10,052 nt of DNA from Baffinella frigidus (Eukaryota > Cryptophyceae > Cryptomonadales > Baffinellaceae): positions 2,562-12,613 of the forward strand of contig MU646964.1 in NCBI GenBank assembly GCA_026770585.1, in the 5' to 3' direction. The stretch's first letter is position 1. The number at the start of each line of letters is the position of its first letter. A program made the translations under genes and the position numbers. Under the pieces are notes generated by a model that saw only the letters and a program-made list of their open reading frames with translations, had not been told where the DNA came from and did not search any database. Below are positions 1-5,468 of the stretch, one piece after another.

Positions 1-49
1 CCACCGCTAGGACCACTTCCCCGTTGTGCCACACACCAAGTCGGTTTCG

Positions 50-228
50 CCGGAGCCTTGCGATTAATGTACCCTAAGGAGGTTCTGGTCGGTCTGGGTT
101 TTTTGATACATTTATCGCAAGGCTCCGGAGGTGGTACCCGACTGGGCAGTCCTCTACCCGATTGTCATTTGTTGACCTACAGATTGGGTCAACAGTGCAA
201 GACCGACCAAAACCTCCTCAAGGTACAT
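50..228. repeat. nested inverted repeats
   Basis: Bases 50-71 and 107-128 form an imperfect 22-base inverted repeat built on CCGGAGCCTTGCGAT. A second pair overlaps it: 67-95 is the inverted complement of 200-228, with the core GAGGTT(C/T)TGGTCGGTCT. A third small hairpin, GTTGACC/GGTCAAC, lies at 171-177 and 187-193. The arms of the first two pairs overlap, so the two folds cannot form together. No coding content was recognised. The structure resembles other foldbacks in this window but shares no obvious sequence with them. Confidence 0.75.
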
Positions 229-316
229 GTTGGGCCCTAGCTACGTACAGCGCCACCCCTCCCTCCCTCGAGCAGCACAGCGTGACCGGTTGCGTCTCAG
301 AGGAAGGCCACGTCGT

Positions 317-389
317 GGGAACGGAAGAGACTTTCCTTGAACTTATGCCGTCGGTCCATAAACTTAAGGCGTCCAGAGAGGGCTCGAAC
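317..389 (+). repeat. dispersed repeat, copy 1
   Basis: This segment matches 1796-1866 over about 70 bases. Both contain GGAAGAGACTTT, TTGAACTTATG, CCATAAACTTAAGGCGTCC and CAGAGAGGGCTCGAAC, with few substitutions and a short GTCC duplication in the second copy. Similarity ends abruptly at CTCGAAC in both. It is not telomeric or microsatellite in nature. Copy 2 directly precedes an ATG-started ORF, while copy 1 does not, so a promoter role is unproven. Confidence 0.8.
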
Positions 390-601
390 TCAGTGCTTCT
401 TAGTTCGGATCCCATGATGCCCTCCCATATACTGCCCCTCCGACGCCCTCCCCCCTCCGACCTGGCGCATATCGTGTCTGGTTGCACGGTTGCAGCGAAG
501 GTCGCGGGACGCTCACCTTCCCACGCCATCCACGCCAGAGTCTTGAAAGGGGTCGCCAAAAGTCAATTCCCCTTCAACGCAGTGGTTTTCAAAGGTCAAC
601 G

Positions 602-619
602 ACCGCGTCCCGACGCGGT
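602..619. repeat. perfect 8-bp hairpin
   Basis: ACCGCGTC and GACGCGGT are separated by two bases. It is followed by a CTGGCG/CGCCAG pair at 648-653 and 662-667. There is no T-run to suggest a bacterial terminator, and nothing indicates a function. Confidence 0.6.
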
Positions 620-684
620 TTGAAACAACTCAACCCCCTCCTGCACTCTGGCGTGGAGAGTCGCCAGAAGGAGTCGCCAAACGG

Positions 685-714
685 CAATTCCCCGGAAGGA
701 ATGAGGGGGAATTG
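685..714. repeat. perfect 9-bp hairpin CAATTCCCC
   Basis: CAATTCCCC at 685-693 pairs with GGGGAATTG at 706-714. The same word recurs at 564-572, and related forms occur in the inverted repeats near 3530-3570 and 9390. This makes it a shared building block of several foldbacks in the window. Confidence 0.6.
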
Positions 715-944
715 TTTGCTTTTGGGGTAGTTTAGATATTTTTTTGCTTTGGGGATAGTTTTTGGGATAACGCCAATTAGACGGTCGGAAAGAGCCAGAC
801 CCCTCGACCAATCTGGCGTGGTTCTCCGGAGGGTGCAAGTCAAGAACTGCACGCTTGGTCCCTAGGGATGTCCTACCGTAGGCTCCTACGGAATGAATAT
901 CCGAAGTTCCCAGACTCGAAATAAGCTGTTTCGGGTTCCTGGGG

Positions 945-1104
945 GCAGGTTAAGCCCTGAAACCCTAAACCCTAAACCCTAAACCCTAAACCCTAAACTC
1001 TAAACCCTAAATCCTAAACCTTAAACCCTAAACCCTACGCCCTGCACCCCAAATCCTGAACCCTGAACCCTGAACCCCACACCCTTGACCTGAGCAGGTT
1101 AAGC
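945..1104 (+). repeat. interstitial telomere-type array (CCCTAAA) with 11-bp flanking direct repeats
   Basis: The core at 956-1093 is CCCTAAA repeats, near perfect at the left and decaying to CCCTGAA and CCCCACA variants at the right. The identical 11-mer GCAGGTTAAGC lies immediately on each side, at 945-955 and 1094-1104. The array reads CCCTAAA on the + strand, opposite to the array at 3132-3211. Known routes to such blocks are telomerase or templated repair at a break, and insertion of telomere-bearing DNA. The flanking duplication is directly visible; its cause is inferred. Confidence 0.85.
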
Positions 1105-1123
1105 TGTATGCGACGGCGTTCCA

Positions 1124-1388
1124 CCCCATCCACGCAAGGGTCCAAAGTCTCTCCCCCCTCCCCCCCCGCCATATGGTGTGTGAGGATCCCAGGCCGCCAC
1201 TAGGGCGGCCACGTTACAAAACATTCTCCACTACATCGGAGTCCCCCGCCGAGTTATATGGGTAGGTGACTCGGCGGGGGACTCTGATGAAGTGGGGAAT
1301 GTTTGGTAACGTGACCGCCCTAGTGGCGGCCTGGGATCCTCACACACCAGCCCTATCCACCCGAGGGTCCAAAGTCTCGCCCCCCCCC
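1124..1388. mobile_element. foldback element with 80-bp arms and direct-repeat flanks
   Basis: Bases 1175-1254 and 1269-1348 are inverted complements with only a few mismatches, around a 14-base loop. Outer ends are GGTGTGTGAGGATCCC and its complement. On both sides lies a related direct repeat, CC(C/T)ATCCAC followed by AGGGTCCAAAGTCTC and a C-run (1124-1168 and 1351-1388). No coding capacity is seen. The shape is that of a foldback or palindromic MITE. The flanking repeat is longer than an ordinary target duplication and may instead reflect tandem duplication of the site. Confidence 0.8.
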
Positions 1389-1795
1389 AATCTCATGAGA
1401 TTTGTACCACGGCTGCGAACCTCGCTGTGCAAACTTCCTCCGAGCACAACCAATTTTCTTTTACGAATCTGCACGAAAATTACTACACAATTCCCTCACG
1501 TGTTGAGTAATTTCCGTTATGCCAGATTCTTCAAAGAAAAATCCGTGTTCCTGGATTGCACTGCTCAGATGTCTCTCTGCGGCGCTGTTTTTCTTTTCAG
1601 GTGTTACGGGGTCCAGTAAGTAGCATAATGTGTAGGGCATGTCTTCTTCTTTATTACCCTCAAAAAGGACCTCGATGATACTCGAGAGGCCCCTACGCCT
1701 TTTGAAAAGTGATCAACTACTACTTACACCGTAGGTCATGTGCGGTGCTGGCGCTGCTTGTTTGGAAATAAATTACCAATCTCTCCATCTAAAAA
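1389..1795. other. no gene recognised; isolated splice-like motifs
   Basis: The open frame here has no recognised domain. One detail stands out: CTGTTTTTCTTTTCAG ends at 1600 and GTAAGTA starts at 1616. That is a strong acceptor followed 15 bases later by a strong donor, which could bound a 15-base microexon. GAGATTTGTACCACGG near 1398 resembles the core of the GTTGAC hairpin repeats found from 4537 onward. Otherwise nothing is distinctive. Confidence 0.4.
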
Positions 1796-1866
1796 GGGAA
1801 GAGACTTTTTTGAACTTATGACGTCGGACCATAAACTTAAGGCGTCCGTCCAGAGAGGGCTCGAAC
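1796..1866 (+). repeat. dispersed repeat, copy 2
   Basis: This is the second copy of the repeat at 317-389, matching from GGGAAGAGACTTT to GGGCTCGAAC, with a GTCC duplication inside. It ends two bases before the ATG at 1868. If that ORF is real, the repeat would form its 5' leader, which is inference only. Confidence 0.8.
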
Positions 1867-1867
1867 G

Positions 1868-2023
1868 ATGGACCTTAAGTGCTCGATACTAATTCTCTCC
1901 CTCCTAGGCGTGGCGAGCCTGGATGGCTTCCAACGGGAAACCAAGATTCAAACAGGTGCCTCCTCCTCTTCTTCTTTTGTTTCTTCCCACGCAGCGGGCT
2001 ACGAAGCGATTTTCGGGCTCTGA
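1868..2023 (+). CDS. small ORF with signal-peptide-like N terminus, disrupted by a TIR element
   Basis: This is a 51-residue open frame. It begins MDLKCSILILSLLGVAS, a short charged start, a hydrophobic stretch and a small-residue end that together look like a secretory signal peptide. A serine run follows at residues 32-36. The 3' part lies inside the TIR element at 1987-2148, so the C terminus HAAGYEAIFGL is element sequence and the original gene, if any, is cut there. An alternative reading fits too: CCCTCCTAG ends at 1906 and CAG/GTGCCT falls at 1954, bounding a 48-base exon in another frame (AWRAWMASNGKPRFKQ). Both readings cannot be correct. The gene is unrecognised and either reading may be chance. 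Confidence 0.28.
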   Translation: MDLKCSILILSLLGVASLDGFQRETKIQTGASSSSSFVSSHAAGYEAIFGL

Positions 2024-2148
2024 GAGCCCGAGTTTCCGTTTTCTTATCTGTAGGAACCCCCCCTAGGTCCCTACGGATTGCTTACCGTAGGGTCGTAGGT
2101 CTTATCGCTTAAGGACTATTCGAAATCGCTTCAAAGGCCGCTGTGTGG
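1987..2148 (+). mobile_element. TIR element, 162 bp (CCACACAGCGG family)
   Basis: The left end CCACGCAGCGGGCTACGAAG and the complement of the right end, CCACACAGCGGCCTTTGAAG, are terminal inverted repeats that continue into GCGATTT on both sides. Inside are a perfect hairpin CGGGCTC-TGA-GAGCCCG (2014-2030) and the conserved core GTAGGAACCCCC, CCGTAGGGTC and TAGGTCTTATCGCTTA, shared with the copies at 5469-5618 and 8354-8440. There is no room for a transposase, so it would be non-autonomous. The left flank TTTGTTTC and right flank TTTGTTCA are similar but are not a clear target duplication. Confidence 0.75.
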
Positions 2149-2163
2149 TTTGTTCAGGGTGGA

Positions 2164-2225
2164 CTACCTAATTCCGGCATTCTTTAGGGAATGCCGTGTG
2201 CAATATCGTAGGTTGAATTAGGTTG
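2164..2225. repeat. 60-bp imperfect palindrome, copy 1
   Basis: The ends are ACCTAATTC (2166-2174) and GAATTAGGT (2215-2223), with an inner perfect hairpin GGCATTC/GAATGCC (2176-2182 and 2189-2195). A homologous copy begins exactly 180 bases downstream. The sequence between the copies includes TTTAAAATGAA twice. Confidence 0.7.
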
Positions 2226-2690
2226 ACGGTTTTAAAACCTTTCACCTGGATCCCAAGGGGAATGGACCTTTAAAATGAAAAAGCCACGACCGGATTTCCG
2301 GCTCTGGCTTTTAAAATGAACCCCCAGTCGCCTCGATAGCAGGCTACCTAATTCTGGCATTCCTTGGGGGATACCGTATGCCATACAGTAGGTTGAATTA
2401 GGATGACGCCGGTTTGAACCAAGGGGAACCAAGACGCACACTGGCGCCTCCCACCTCTCTCTCTCTCTCTGCCTATTTTCATTTCGGAACATACCTGAAT
2501 CAGGTGCGTATCGTATGGCTTTCAACGCTTAAGATAAGGGTGGATATGCTGTTTTAGGCATGCAGGCGTAAGATAGCATAAAAGCGCAACTGATTCAGTC
2601 ATGTTTCGAGATTAATTTGGTCTCGCCGATTTGGTGAGCCCGGGCTCTTTCCCGTTTCAACGTTCTGACGCGCTGGTAAACTAACACCGA
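2226..2690. other. no gene recognised
   Basis: Only short random-looking frames are present. Bases 2418-2470 resemble a decayed copy of 1930-1975: GGGGAACCAAGACGCACA and GGCGCCTCCCACCTCT stand against GGGAAACCAAGATTCAAACA and GGTGCCTCCTCCTCT. The resemblance ends in a short CT run at 2455-2470. Confidence 0.45.
2344..2405. repeat. 60-bp imperfect palindrome, copy 2
   Basis: This copy is homologous to 2164-2225, with the outer ACCTAATTC and GAATTAGG ends kept. The inner hairpin is weakened to GGCATTCC/GGATACC. A 180-base tandem duplication or two insertions of a tiny element would both explain the pair. Confidence 0.7.
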
Positions 2691-2762
2691 CACCGACACA
2701 GACACAGACACAGACACAGACACCAACACAGACACAGACAGACACACACAAACACACAGACA

Positions 2763-2803
<41 letters not shown>

Positions 2804-2832
2804 ACACTTACACCGTCCACCTTCCAACATAC

Positions 2833-2883
<51 letters not shown>
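2691..2883. repeat. compound (CA)n / (GACACA)n microsatellite
   Basis: Bases 2691-2745 are GACACA/GACACC-type hexamer repeats, 2750-2803 are mostly CA, and 2829-2883 is a second CA run. The open frames across it on the minus strand are Cys/Val repeats typical of a translated microsatellite and are not genes. Confidence 0.95.
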
Positions 2884-2886
<3 letters not shown>

Positions 2887-2922
2887 TCACCCGTCTCGTC
2901 TTTAACCCTTTCCCTTCAACAA

Positions 2923-3297
2923 TCTGTGGCACCTACCTGAGGACTCAGAGTTTCACTTTCCCTTATGTGGCCAGGGGGTCCAAATAGACCCCCTGAGGTC
3001 CTAGGCAGGTCCTAGGGCCCTACGGTAGGGCCTATGAACCTACTGGCAACTTAAGGGATAACGTTTTTCGTGAATTATTCAAGTCCCGCGGCGTTGACAC
3101 CACACCAACTTATAGGGTGTAAGGTGGGGGGGGTTCAGGGTTTAAGTTTAGGTTTAGGGTTTAGGGTTCCGGATGTAGGGTTTAGGGGTCAGGGTTTAGG
3201 GTTTAGGGTTAGAAACGGCTCCAAGAACGTCATCTGTGACTGAGGTTTCTCAGGAAAACAATCTTAGTATACGGAGTCCTCGGGTAGGTGCCACAGA
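2923..3297. repeat. 24-bp inverted repeat enclosing an inverted telomere-type array
   Basis: TCTGTGGCACCTACC-T-GAGGACTC at 2923-2946 has its inverted complement at 3274-3297 with one mismatch. Inside are a perfect hairpin AGGGGGTC/GACCCCCT (2973-2994), a CCTAGGGCCCTACGGTAGGG patch like the cores of the TIR elements, and the TTTAGGG array at 3132-3211. A weaker third copy, GACTCTGGGTAGGTGGCC, lies at about 3405-3422. The unit may be a composite element, but no target duplication is seen. Confidence 0.65.
3132..3211 (-). repeat. interstitial telomere-type array, TTTAGGG orientation
   Basis: Degenerate TTTAGGG units with GTTTAGGG, GTCAGGG and GTAGGG variants follow a G-run. The orientation is opposite to all other telomere-like arrays in the window, which read CCCTAAA on the + strand. 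It sits inside the inverted repeat at 2923-3297, so inversion of the enclosed segment is one explanation. Confidence 0.85.
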
Positions 3298-3328
3298 AAA
3301 CGGCATCCTTGACTGAGTTAAGATGCAA

Positions 3329-3383
3329 CGTATACTAAGATAGTATACTAAGATACGTATACAAGATACTATCTCAGTATACG
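3329..3383. repeat. AT-rich inverted repeat (GTATACTAAGATAG)
   Basis: CGTATACTAAGATAGTAT (3329-3346) pairs with ATACTATCTCAGTATACG (3366-3383) with one mismatch. Related words occur just upstream (CTTAGTATACGGAGTC near 3263) and the GTATAC palindrome recurs several times, suggesting local duplication of a small palindromic unit. Confidence 0.7.
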
Positions 3384-3514
3384 TAGTATTCTTGGTGATA
3401 TACGACTCTGGGTAGGTGGCCCGCTAGCATCTTCTGCTCGCGCGTCGCCTTGAACCCCTGAGGCCGCTTGTGGACTACCACCAACCCTCACGGCCTGAGC
3501 AAATCATCGATGTT

Positions 3515-3590
3515 CGATTCCCCGGTTTCAAGGGGAATTGGAGCCGTTGAAGTCGGATTACGACGTCAATCCCCTTGAAACCCCTCATCG
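3515..3590. repeat. inverted repeat with TTTCAAGGGGAATTG arms
   Basis: CGATTCCCCGGTTTCAAGGGGAATTG at 3515-3540 (given here as two words, CGATTCCCC and GGTTTCAAGGGGAATTG) pairs imperfectly with 3567-3590. The arm shares GGGGAATTG with the hairpin at 685-714. Confidence 0.65.
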
Positions 3591-3634
3591 GAATTCGACG
3601 TTTTGCTCATGGCGTGGGGGCTGGTGGTATGCAG

Positions 3635-3700
3635 GGATGTCCGTGGAGTATGGAGAGGACGGGTTGCTGCTCTTCGAACCTCGACGCCTTCTGAAATTCC
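3635..3700 (+). pseudogene. broken copy of exon block SVEYGEDG
   Basis: After an acceptor-like GGTATGCAG, the frame reads GMSVEYGEDGLLLF and then shifts. Compared with the intact copy at 3909-4018, five bases are missing after CTCTTC, so the PANLDAF coding is read out of frame although the DNA still shows GAACCTCGACGCCTTC. The copies share about 60 bases of near identity. The break and the lack of the downstream HFLKTG segment mark this as a damaged duplicate on the same strand. Confidence 0.55.
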
Positions 3701-3720
3701 CACTTATGATCTGGCGTGGA

Positions 3721-3903
3721 CCACACGAGGCTACAATCGGCCTTTTCTTGAAACGCTCGTGTAGAAGGTCGCCTCTGCATTGTATAGTAATTGTCACGTC
3801 TCCGGGAGTGATTTCCCCCGGGGACGTGACCAATTCTCGCAGAAATACTGGACGCGACCTCAAACCCAACATTTAATAAAAGGCCAATGACCGCCTTGTG
3901 TGG
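3721..3903 (+). mobile_element. TIR element, 183 bp (CCACACGAGGC family) with hairpin
   Basis: The left end is CCACACGAGGCTACAATCGG, running on into CCTTTT. The complement of the right end is CCACACAAGGCGGTCATTGG, also running on into CCTTTT. The centre (3789-3834) is a hairpin with GTCACGTCTCCGGG/CCCCGGGGACGTGAC arms in a TAATTG...CAATT frame. The 3' part CCCAACATTTAATAAAAGG matches the same part of the elements at 5699-5872, 5933-6056 and 6247-6457. It lies exactly between two copies of the SVEYGEDG exon block and codes for nothing. Confidence 0.75.
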
Positions 3904-3908
3904 TACAG

Positions 3909-4018
3909 GGATGTCTGTCGAGTATGGAGAAGACGGGTTGCTGCTCTTCCCGGCGAACCTGGACGCCTTCTACCATTTCCTCAAGACCGGAGCCACCGAC
4001 CACCCGGAGGCCGTGCAT
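3909..4018 (+). CDS. exon-like block SVEYGEDG...DHPEAVH (intact copy)
   Basis: This 110-base block has an acceptor-like GGTACAG before it and a donor-like CAT/GTATCA after it. It reads MSVEYGEDGLLLFPANLDAF, followed by a YHFLKTGATD stretch and HPEAVH, 36 residues from the ATG. A broken copy lies upstream (3635-3700) and a 16-residue partial copy downstream (4221-4268). The two HPEAVH copies share the identical CATGTATCACCCCCG junction. Substitutions between copies are partly conservative (H to N, A to G, T to I). I do not recognise the family. It probably precedes the C2-like exon at 4408-4527, with the minisatellite and CT tract as intron, but the splicing is inferred. Confidence 0.5.
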
Positions 4019-4023
4019 GTATC

Positions 4024-4217
4024 ACCCCCGCCTTCTTAAGTCAACCCGCCTTCTTAAGTCACCAGCCTTCTTGAGTCACCTTCCTAAGTCACCCGCCTTC
4101 GTGTGTCACCTGCTTAAGTCACCCGCCTTCTTAAGTCACCTTCGTAAGTCACCTTCGTAAGTCAACCGCCTTCGTAAGTCACCCGCCTTCTTAAGTCAAC
4201 CCGCCATCTTAAGTCAC
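4024..4217 (+). repeat. degenerate minisatellite, unit about CCGCCTTCTTAAGTCAC
   Basis: About eleven units of 10-17 bases are built on CCTTC(T/G)TAAGTCAC, with deletions of the CCGC part in some. It begins right after the putative donor of the exon ending at 4018, so it would be intronic. Being mostly C/T-rich on the + strand, it also fits a polypyrimidine-rich intron. Confidence 0.85.
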
Positions 4218-4220
4218 CTC

Positions 4221-4268
4221 TACAATTTCCTCAAGACCGGAGGCATCGACCACCCGGAAGCCGTGCAT
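4221..4268 (+). pseudogene. partial copy of exon block, YNFLKTGGIDHPEAVH
   Basis: Sixteen codons match the C-terminal half of the 3909-4018 exon: YNFLKTGGIDHPEAVH against YHFLKTGATDHPEAVH. The same GTATCACCCCCGCC junction follows. The first half of the exon is replaced by minisatellite sequence, so this fragment seems to have been duplicated together with its donor side. Confidence 0.6.
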
Positions 4269-4272
4269 GTAT

Positions 4273-4336
4273 CACCCCCGCCTTCTTAAGCCACCTTATT
4301 AAGTCACCCGCCATCTTAAGTCAACCGCCTTATTCA
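4273..4336 (+). repeat. minisatellite, second block
   Basis: Three to four units of the same CCGCC(T/A)TCTTAAGTCA repeat follow the partial exon at 4221-4268. Exon end plus minisatellite therefore look duplicated as one unit from 3969-4200. Confidence 0.8.
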
Positions 4337-4348
4337 CTACACAGGAGG

Positions 4349-4380
<32 letters not shown>

Positions 4381-4400
4381 GTGTTTCTCTCTCTCTCTCT
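4349..4400 (+). repeat. (CT)n microsatellite
   Basis: A CT run broken by TTTCTCTCTGTGTTT lies directly before the C2-like exon. It would act as the polypyrimidine tract of the preceding intron. Confidence 0.9.
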
Positions 4401-4407
4401 GTTCACG

Positions 4408-4527
4408 GTGGAGAATCCTGGGTGGCAGACGTTGGAGATCGGGGTGTACGATCGCGACGTGTGCGCCTCCGAACCGCTCATCGGCTCCGTCCGATGCTCT
4501 GCCAAACGCATCTACGCCGCCGGAAAG
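4408..4527 (+). CDS. exon-like block resembling part of a C2 domain
   Basis: The frame reads VENPGWQTLEIGVYDRDVCA, then SEPLIGSVRCSAKRIYAAGK, and stops at GGAAAG/GTATCG, a good donor. The pattern NPxWxxLEIxVYDRD followed by a PLIGS turn is that of the second half of C2 domains, where a NP.W motif leads into a beta strand with conserved acidic calcium-site residues (here D-R-D). C2 domains bind phospholipid membranes or partner proteins, often with calcium. Only about 40 residues are present, so the family call is tentative. The acceptor is unclear: the CT tract lies upstream and the nearest AG (GTGGAG) is weak. Two 5'-truncated copies follow downstream. Confidence 0.5.
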
Positions 4528-4536
4528 GTATCGTTC

Positions 4537-4588
4537 CGCTCAAAAGTTGACGAATTTGTACCGGGGATGTCAACTTTAGAATAGTCGG
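4537..4588 (+). repeat. GTTGAC hairpin repeat, copy a
   Basis: AAAGTTGAC (4543-4551) pairs with GTCAACTTT (4569-4577). The inner GAATTTGTACCG and outer AGAATAGTCGG recur in copies at 4809-4866, 4935-4991, 9090-9140, 9159-9178 and 9271-9330. This copy starts 10 bases after the donor of the C2-like exon, so it would be intronic. Confidence 0.8.
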
Positions 4589-4712
4589 GAAAGGTCTTCC
4601 TCCTCCTCTGCCTCTTCGTTAGGACAACGCCAGGACACAGGTGGAAATCTCAAAACGCGACGGTTCGCTTTACAACTGCTTCTTAGTTGTAAAAGTGTTT
4701 CACTTGTGGCCT

Positions 4713-4799
4713 GGCGTACACGATCGCGACGTGTGCGCCTCCAAACCGCTCATCGGATCCGCCCGCTGCTCTGCCAAACGCATCTACGCCGCTGGAAAG
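4713..4799 (+). pseudogene. 5'-truncated copy of the C2-like exon
   Basis: Twenty-nine codons read GVHDRDVCASKPLIGSARCS and then AKRIYAAGK, matching the 3' three quarters of the exon at 4408-4527, and end at a donor-like AAG/GTCCTC. The conserved NPGWQTLEI start is replaced by CACTTGTGGCCT. It could still be spliced if that junction supplied an acceptor, but no good AG is visible. Confidence 0.5.
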
Positions 4800-4808
4800 G
4801 TCCTCTTC

Positions 4809-4866
4809 CGCTCGAAAGTTGACGGATTTGTACCACGGGTGGGATCGTCAACTTTAGGATAGTCGG
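4809..4866 (+). repeat. GTTGAC hairpin repeat, copy b
   Basis: AAAGTTGAC (4815-4823) and GTCAACTTT (4847-4855) surround GGATTTGTACCACGG. AGGATAGTCGG follows. It begins 10 bases after the truncated C2-like exon, as in copy a. Confidence 0.8.
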
Positions 4867-4888
4867 CCAACGCGAGTGAGGCTCAGTC

Positions 4889-4924
4889 CGCTGCTCTGCC
4901 AAACGCATCTACGCCGCCGGAAAG
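4889..4924 (+). pseudogene. 12-codon remnant of the C2-like exon
   Basis: RCSAKRIYAAGK followed by AAG/GTATCG is identical in protein to the end of the exon at 4408-4527. Everything upstream of it is missing. Confidence 0.55.
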
Positions 4925-4934
4925 GTATCGTTTC

Positions 4935-4991
4935 GCTCAAAAGTTGACGCATTTGTACGGGAATTCAGCATGTCAACTTTAGAATAGTCGG
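4935..4991 (+). repeat. GTTGAC hairpin repeat, copy c
   Basis: AAAGTTGAC and GTCAACTTT surround GCATTTGTACGGGAATTCAG, with AGAATAGTCGG after it. The position relative to the exon remnant is the same as for copies a and b. Confidence 0.8.
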
Positions 4992-5095
4992 GAAAGGTCT
5001 TCCTCCTCCTCCTCTGCCTCTTCGTTAGGACCACGCCAGGACACAGGCGGAAATCTCAGAACGCGACGGTTCGCTTTCAAAGTGTTTCGTAATTT

Positions 5096-5391
5096 TAAAA
5101 GTTTTTACTCCACATTGTTGCGGCGACGGGCTTTTCTCTTTGGGCGTGTTGCATATACAAATCTATGGGGTAAACCCGGAGAATCAGCTTTGGGCAAATT
5201 TTCACTTGTGACCTGGCGTACTCGATCGAGACCTGGTCGCAGAGGCGCCCGGCCGGCAAGCCAGTAGCTACTGGAGGCGCCCGGCCGGCAGGCCAGTACC
5301 TACTGCGGAAAACACGTGTTTGATTTGATTCTGTTTGGATTCTGTTTGATTTGATCCTGTTTGCTGTGTGGTGAAACAAGGTCTCCCGCAG
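5096..5391. other. spacer with two small tandem repeats and an orphan TIR end
   Basis: No gene is recognised. Near 5207-5235, CACTTGTGACCTGGCGTA and CTCGATCGAGACCTGG look like a decayed start of the truncated C2-like copy at 4700-4740. A 32-base unit with GGCGCCCGGCCGGCA and GTA(G/C)CTACTG is present twice (5243-5274, 5275-5306). Bases 5318-5364 repeat GTTTGATTTGAT(T/C)CT with a shorter variant. TTGCTGTGTGG at 5361-5371 resembles the right end of the TIR elements without a clear left partner. Confidence 0.55.
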
Positions 5392-5466
5392 GAGAAGGAA
5401 TCGATCGAGTCGCCGATCTACGGTAAAGATGGCACCATCGTCAAAAACTCCGTCGGTCAGGCCCCC
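5392..5466 (+). CDS. exon-like block EKESIESPIYGKDG
   Basis: After the acceptor GTCTCCCGCAG, 25 codons read EKESIESPIYGKDGTIVKN and then SVGQAP. The frame then runs without a stop into the TIR element (YHTAGYEG and on to 5568), so the natural 3' end has been lost or hidden. A second copy at 5625-5696 differs at only a few bases, all silent in the shared codons (GGT/GGG, ATC/ATT). Silent-only change fits coding selection or very recent duplication. I do not recognise the family. Confidence 0.5.
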
Positions 5467-5468
5467 TA

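Larger units (their letters stand above)
229..945. other. no gene recognised; repeat-rich spacer
   Basis: Open frames here are short and lack recognisable domains or a consistent codon pattern. The stretch holds one copy of a dispersed repeat (317-389), a direct repeat of GTCGCCAAA-(AG/CG)-CAATTCCCC type at 552-572 and 673-693, and several perfect hairpins listed separately. A TTTTGGGG-like T/G-rich patch lies at 713-765. Around 866-888 are CCTACCGTAGG and CCTACGG motifs that recur inside TIR elements elsewhere in the window, so this may be a decayed element fragment. Confidence 0.6.
4495..5095 (+). repeat. tandem duplication of C2-exon end plus downstream intron
   Basis: The segment from CGATGCTCTGCCAAACGC through the GTTGAC hairpin, GTCTTCCTCCTCCTCTGCC, TTCGTTAGGAC, GCCAGGACACAGG and ACGCGACGGTTCGCTTT occurs at about 4495-4670 and again at about 4888-5075 with few changes. 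A third, shorter version (4713-4866) lies between them. The similarity covers coding and non-coding bases alike, so the duplication was at DNA level and fairly recent. Confidence 0.8.

Noticed and set aside
162-623. 153-codon frame, the longest in the window, and the opposing 113-codon frame
   Set aside because: There is no recognisable domain, no duplicate and no splice context; it crosses a dispersed repeat and hairpins, and composition looks random. An unknown gene cannot be excluded.
602-714. Hairpins as Rho-independent terminators
   Set aside because: No T-run follows them and the context is eukaryotic.
1266-1619. 117-codon frame starting MTRRGTLMKW
   Set aside because: Its first third is the right arm of the foldback at 1269-1348 and the rest shows no coding signature.
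2595-2932. Long minus-strand frames rich in Cys and Val
   Set aside because: They are translations of the CA/GACACA microsatellite in several frames and have no other content.
3428-3550. Frame HLLLARRLEPLRPLVDYHQP after an acceptor-like CGCTAG
   Set aside because: It has a plausible amino-acid mix, but no second copy exists, and its middle (CCGCTTGTGGACTACC) resembles TIR-end sequence, so it may be element DNA.
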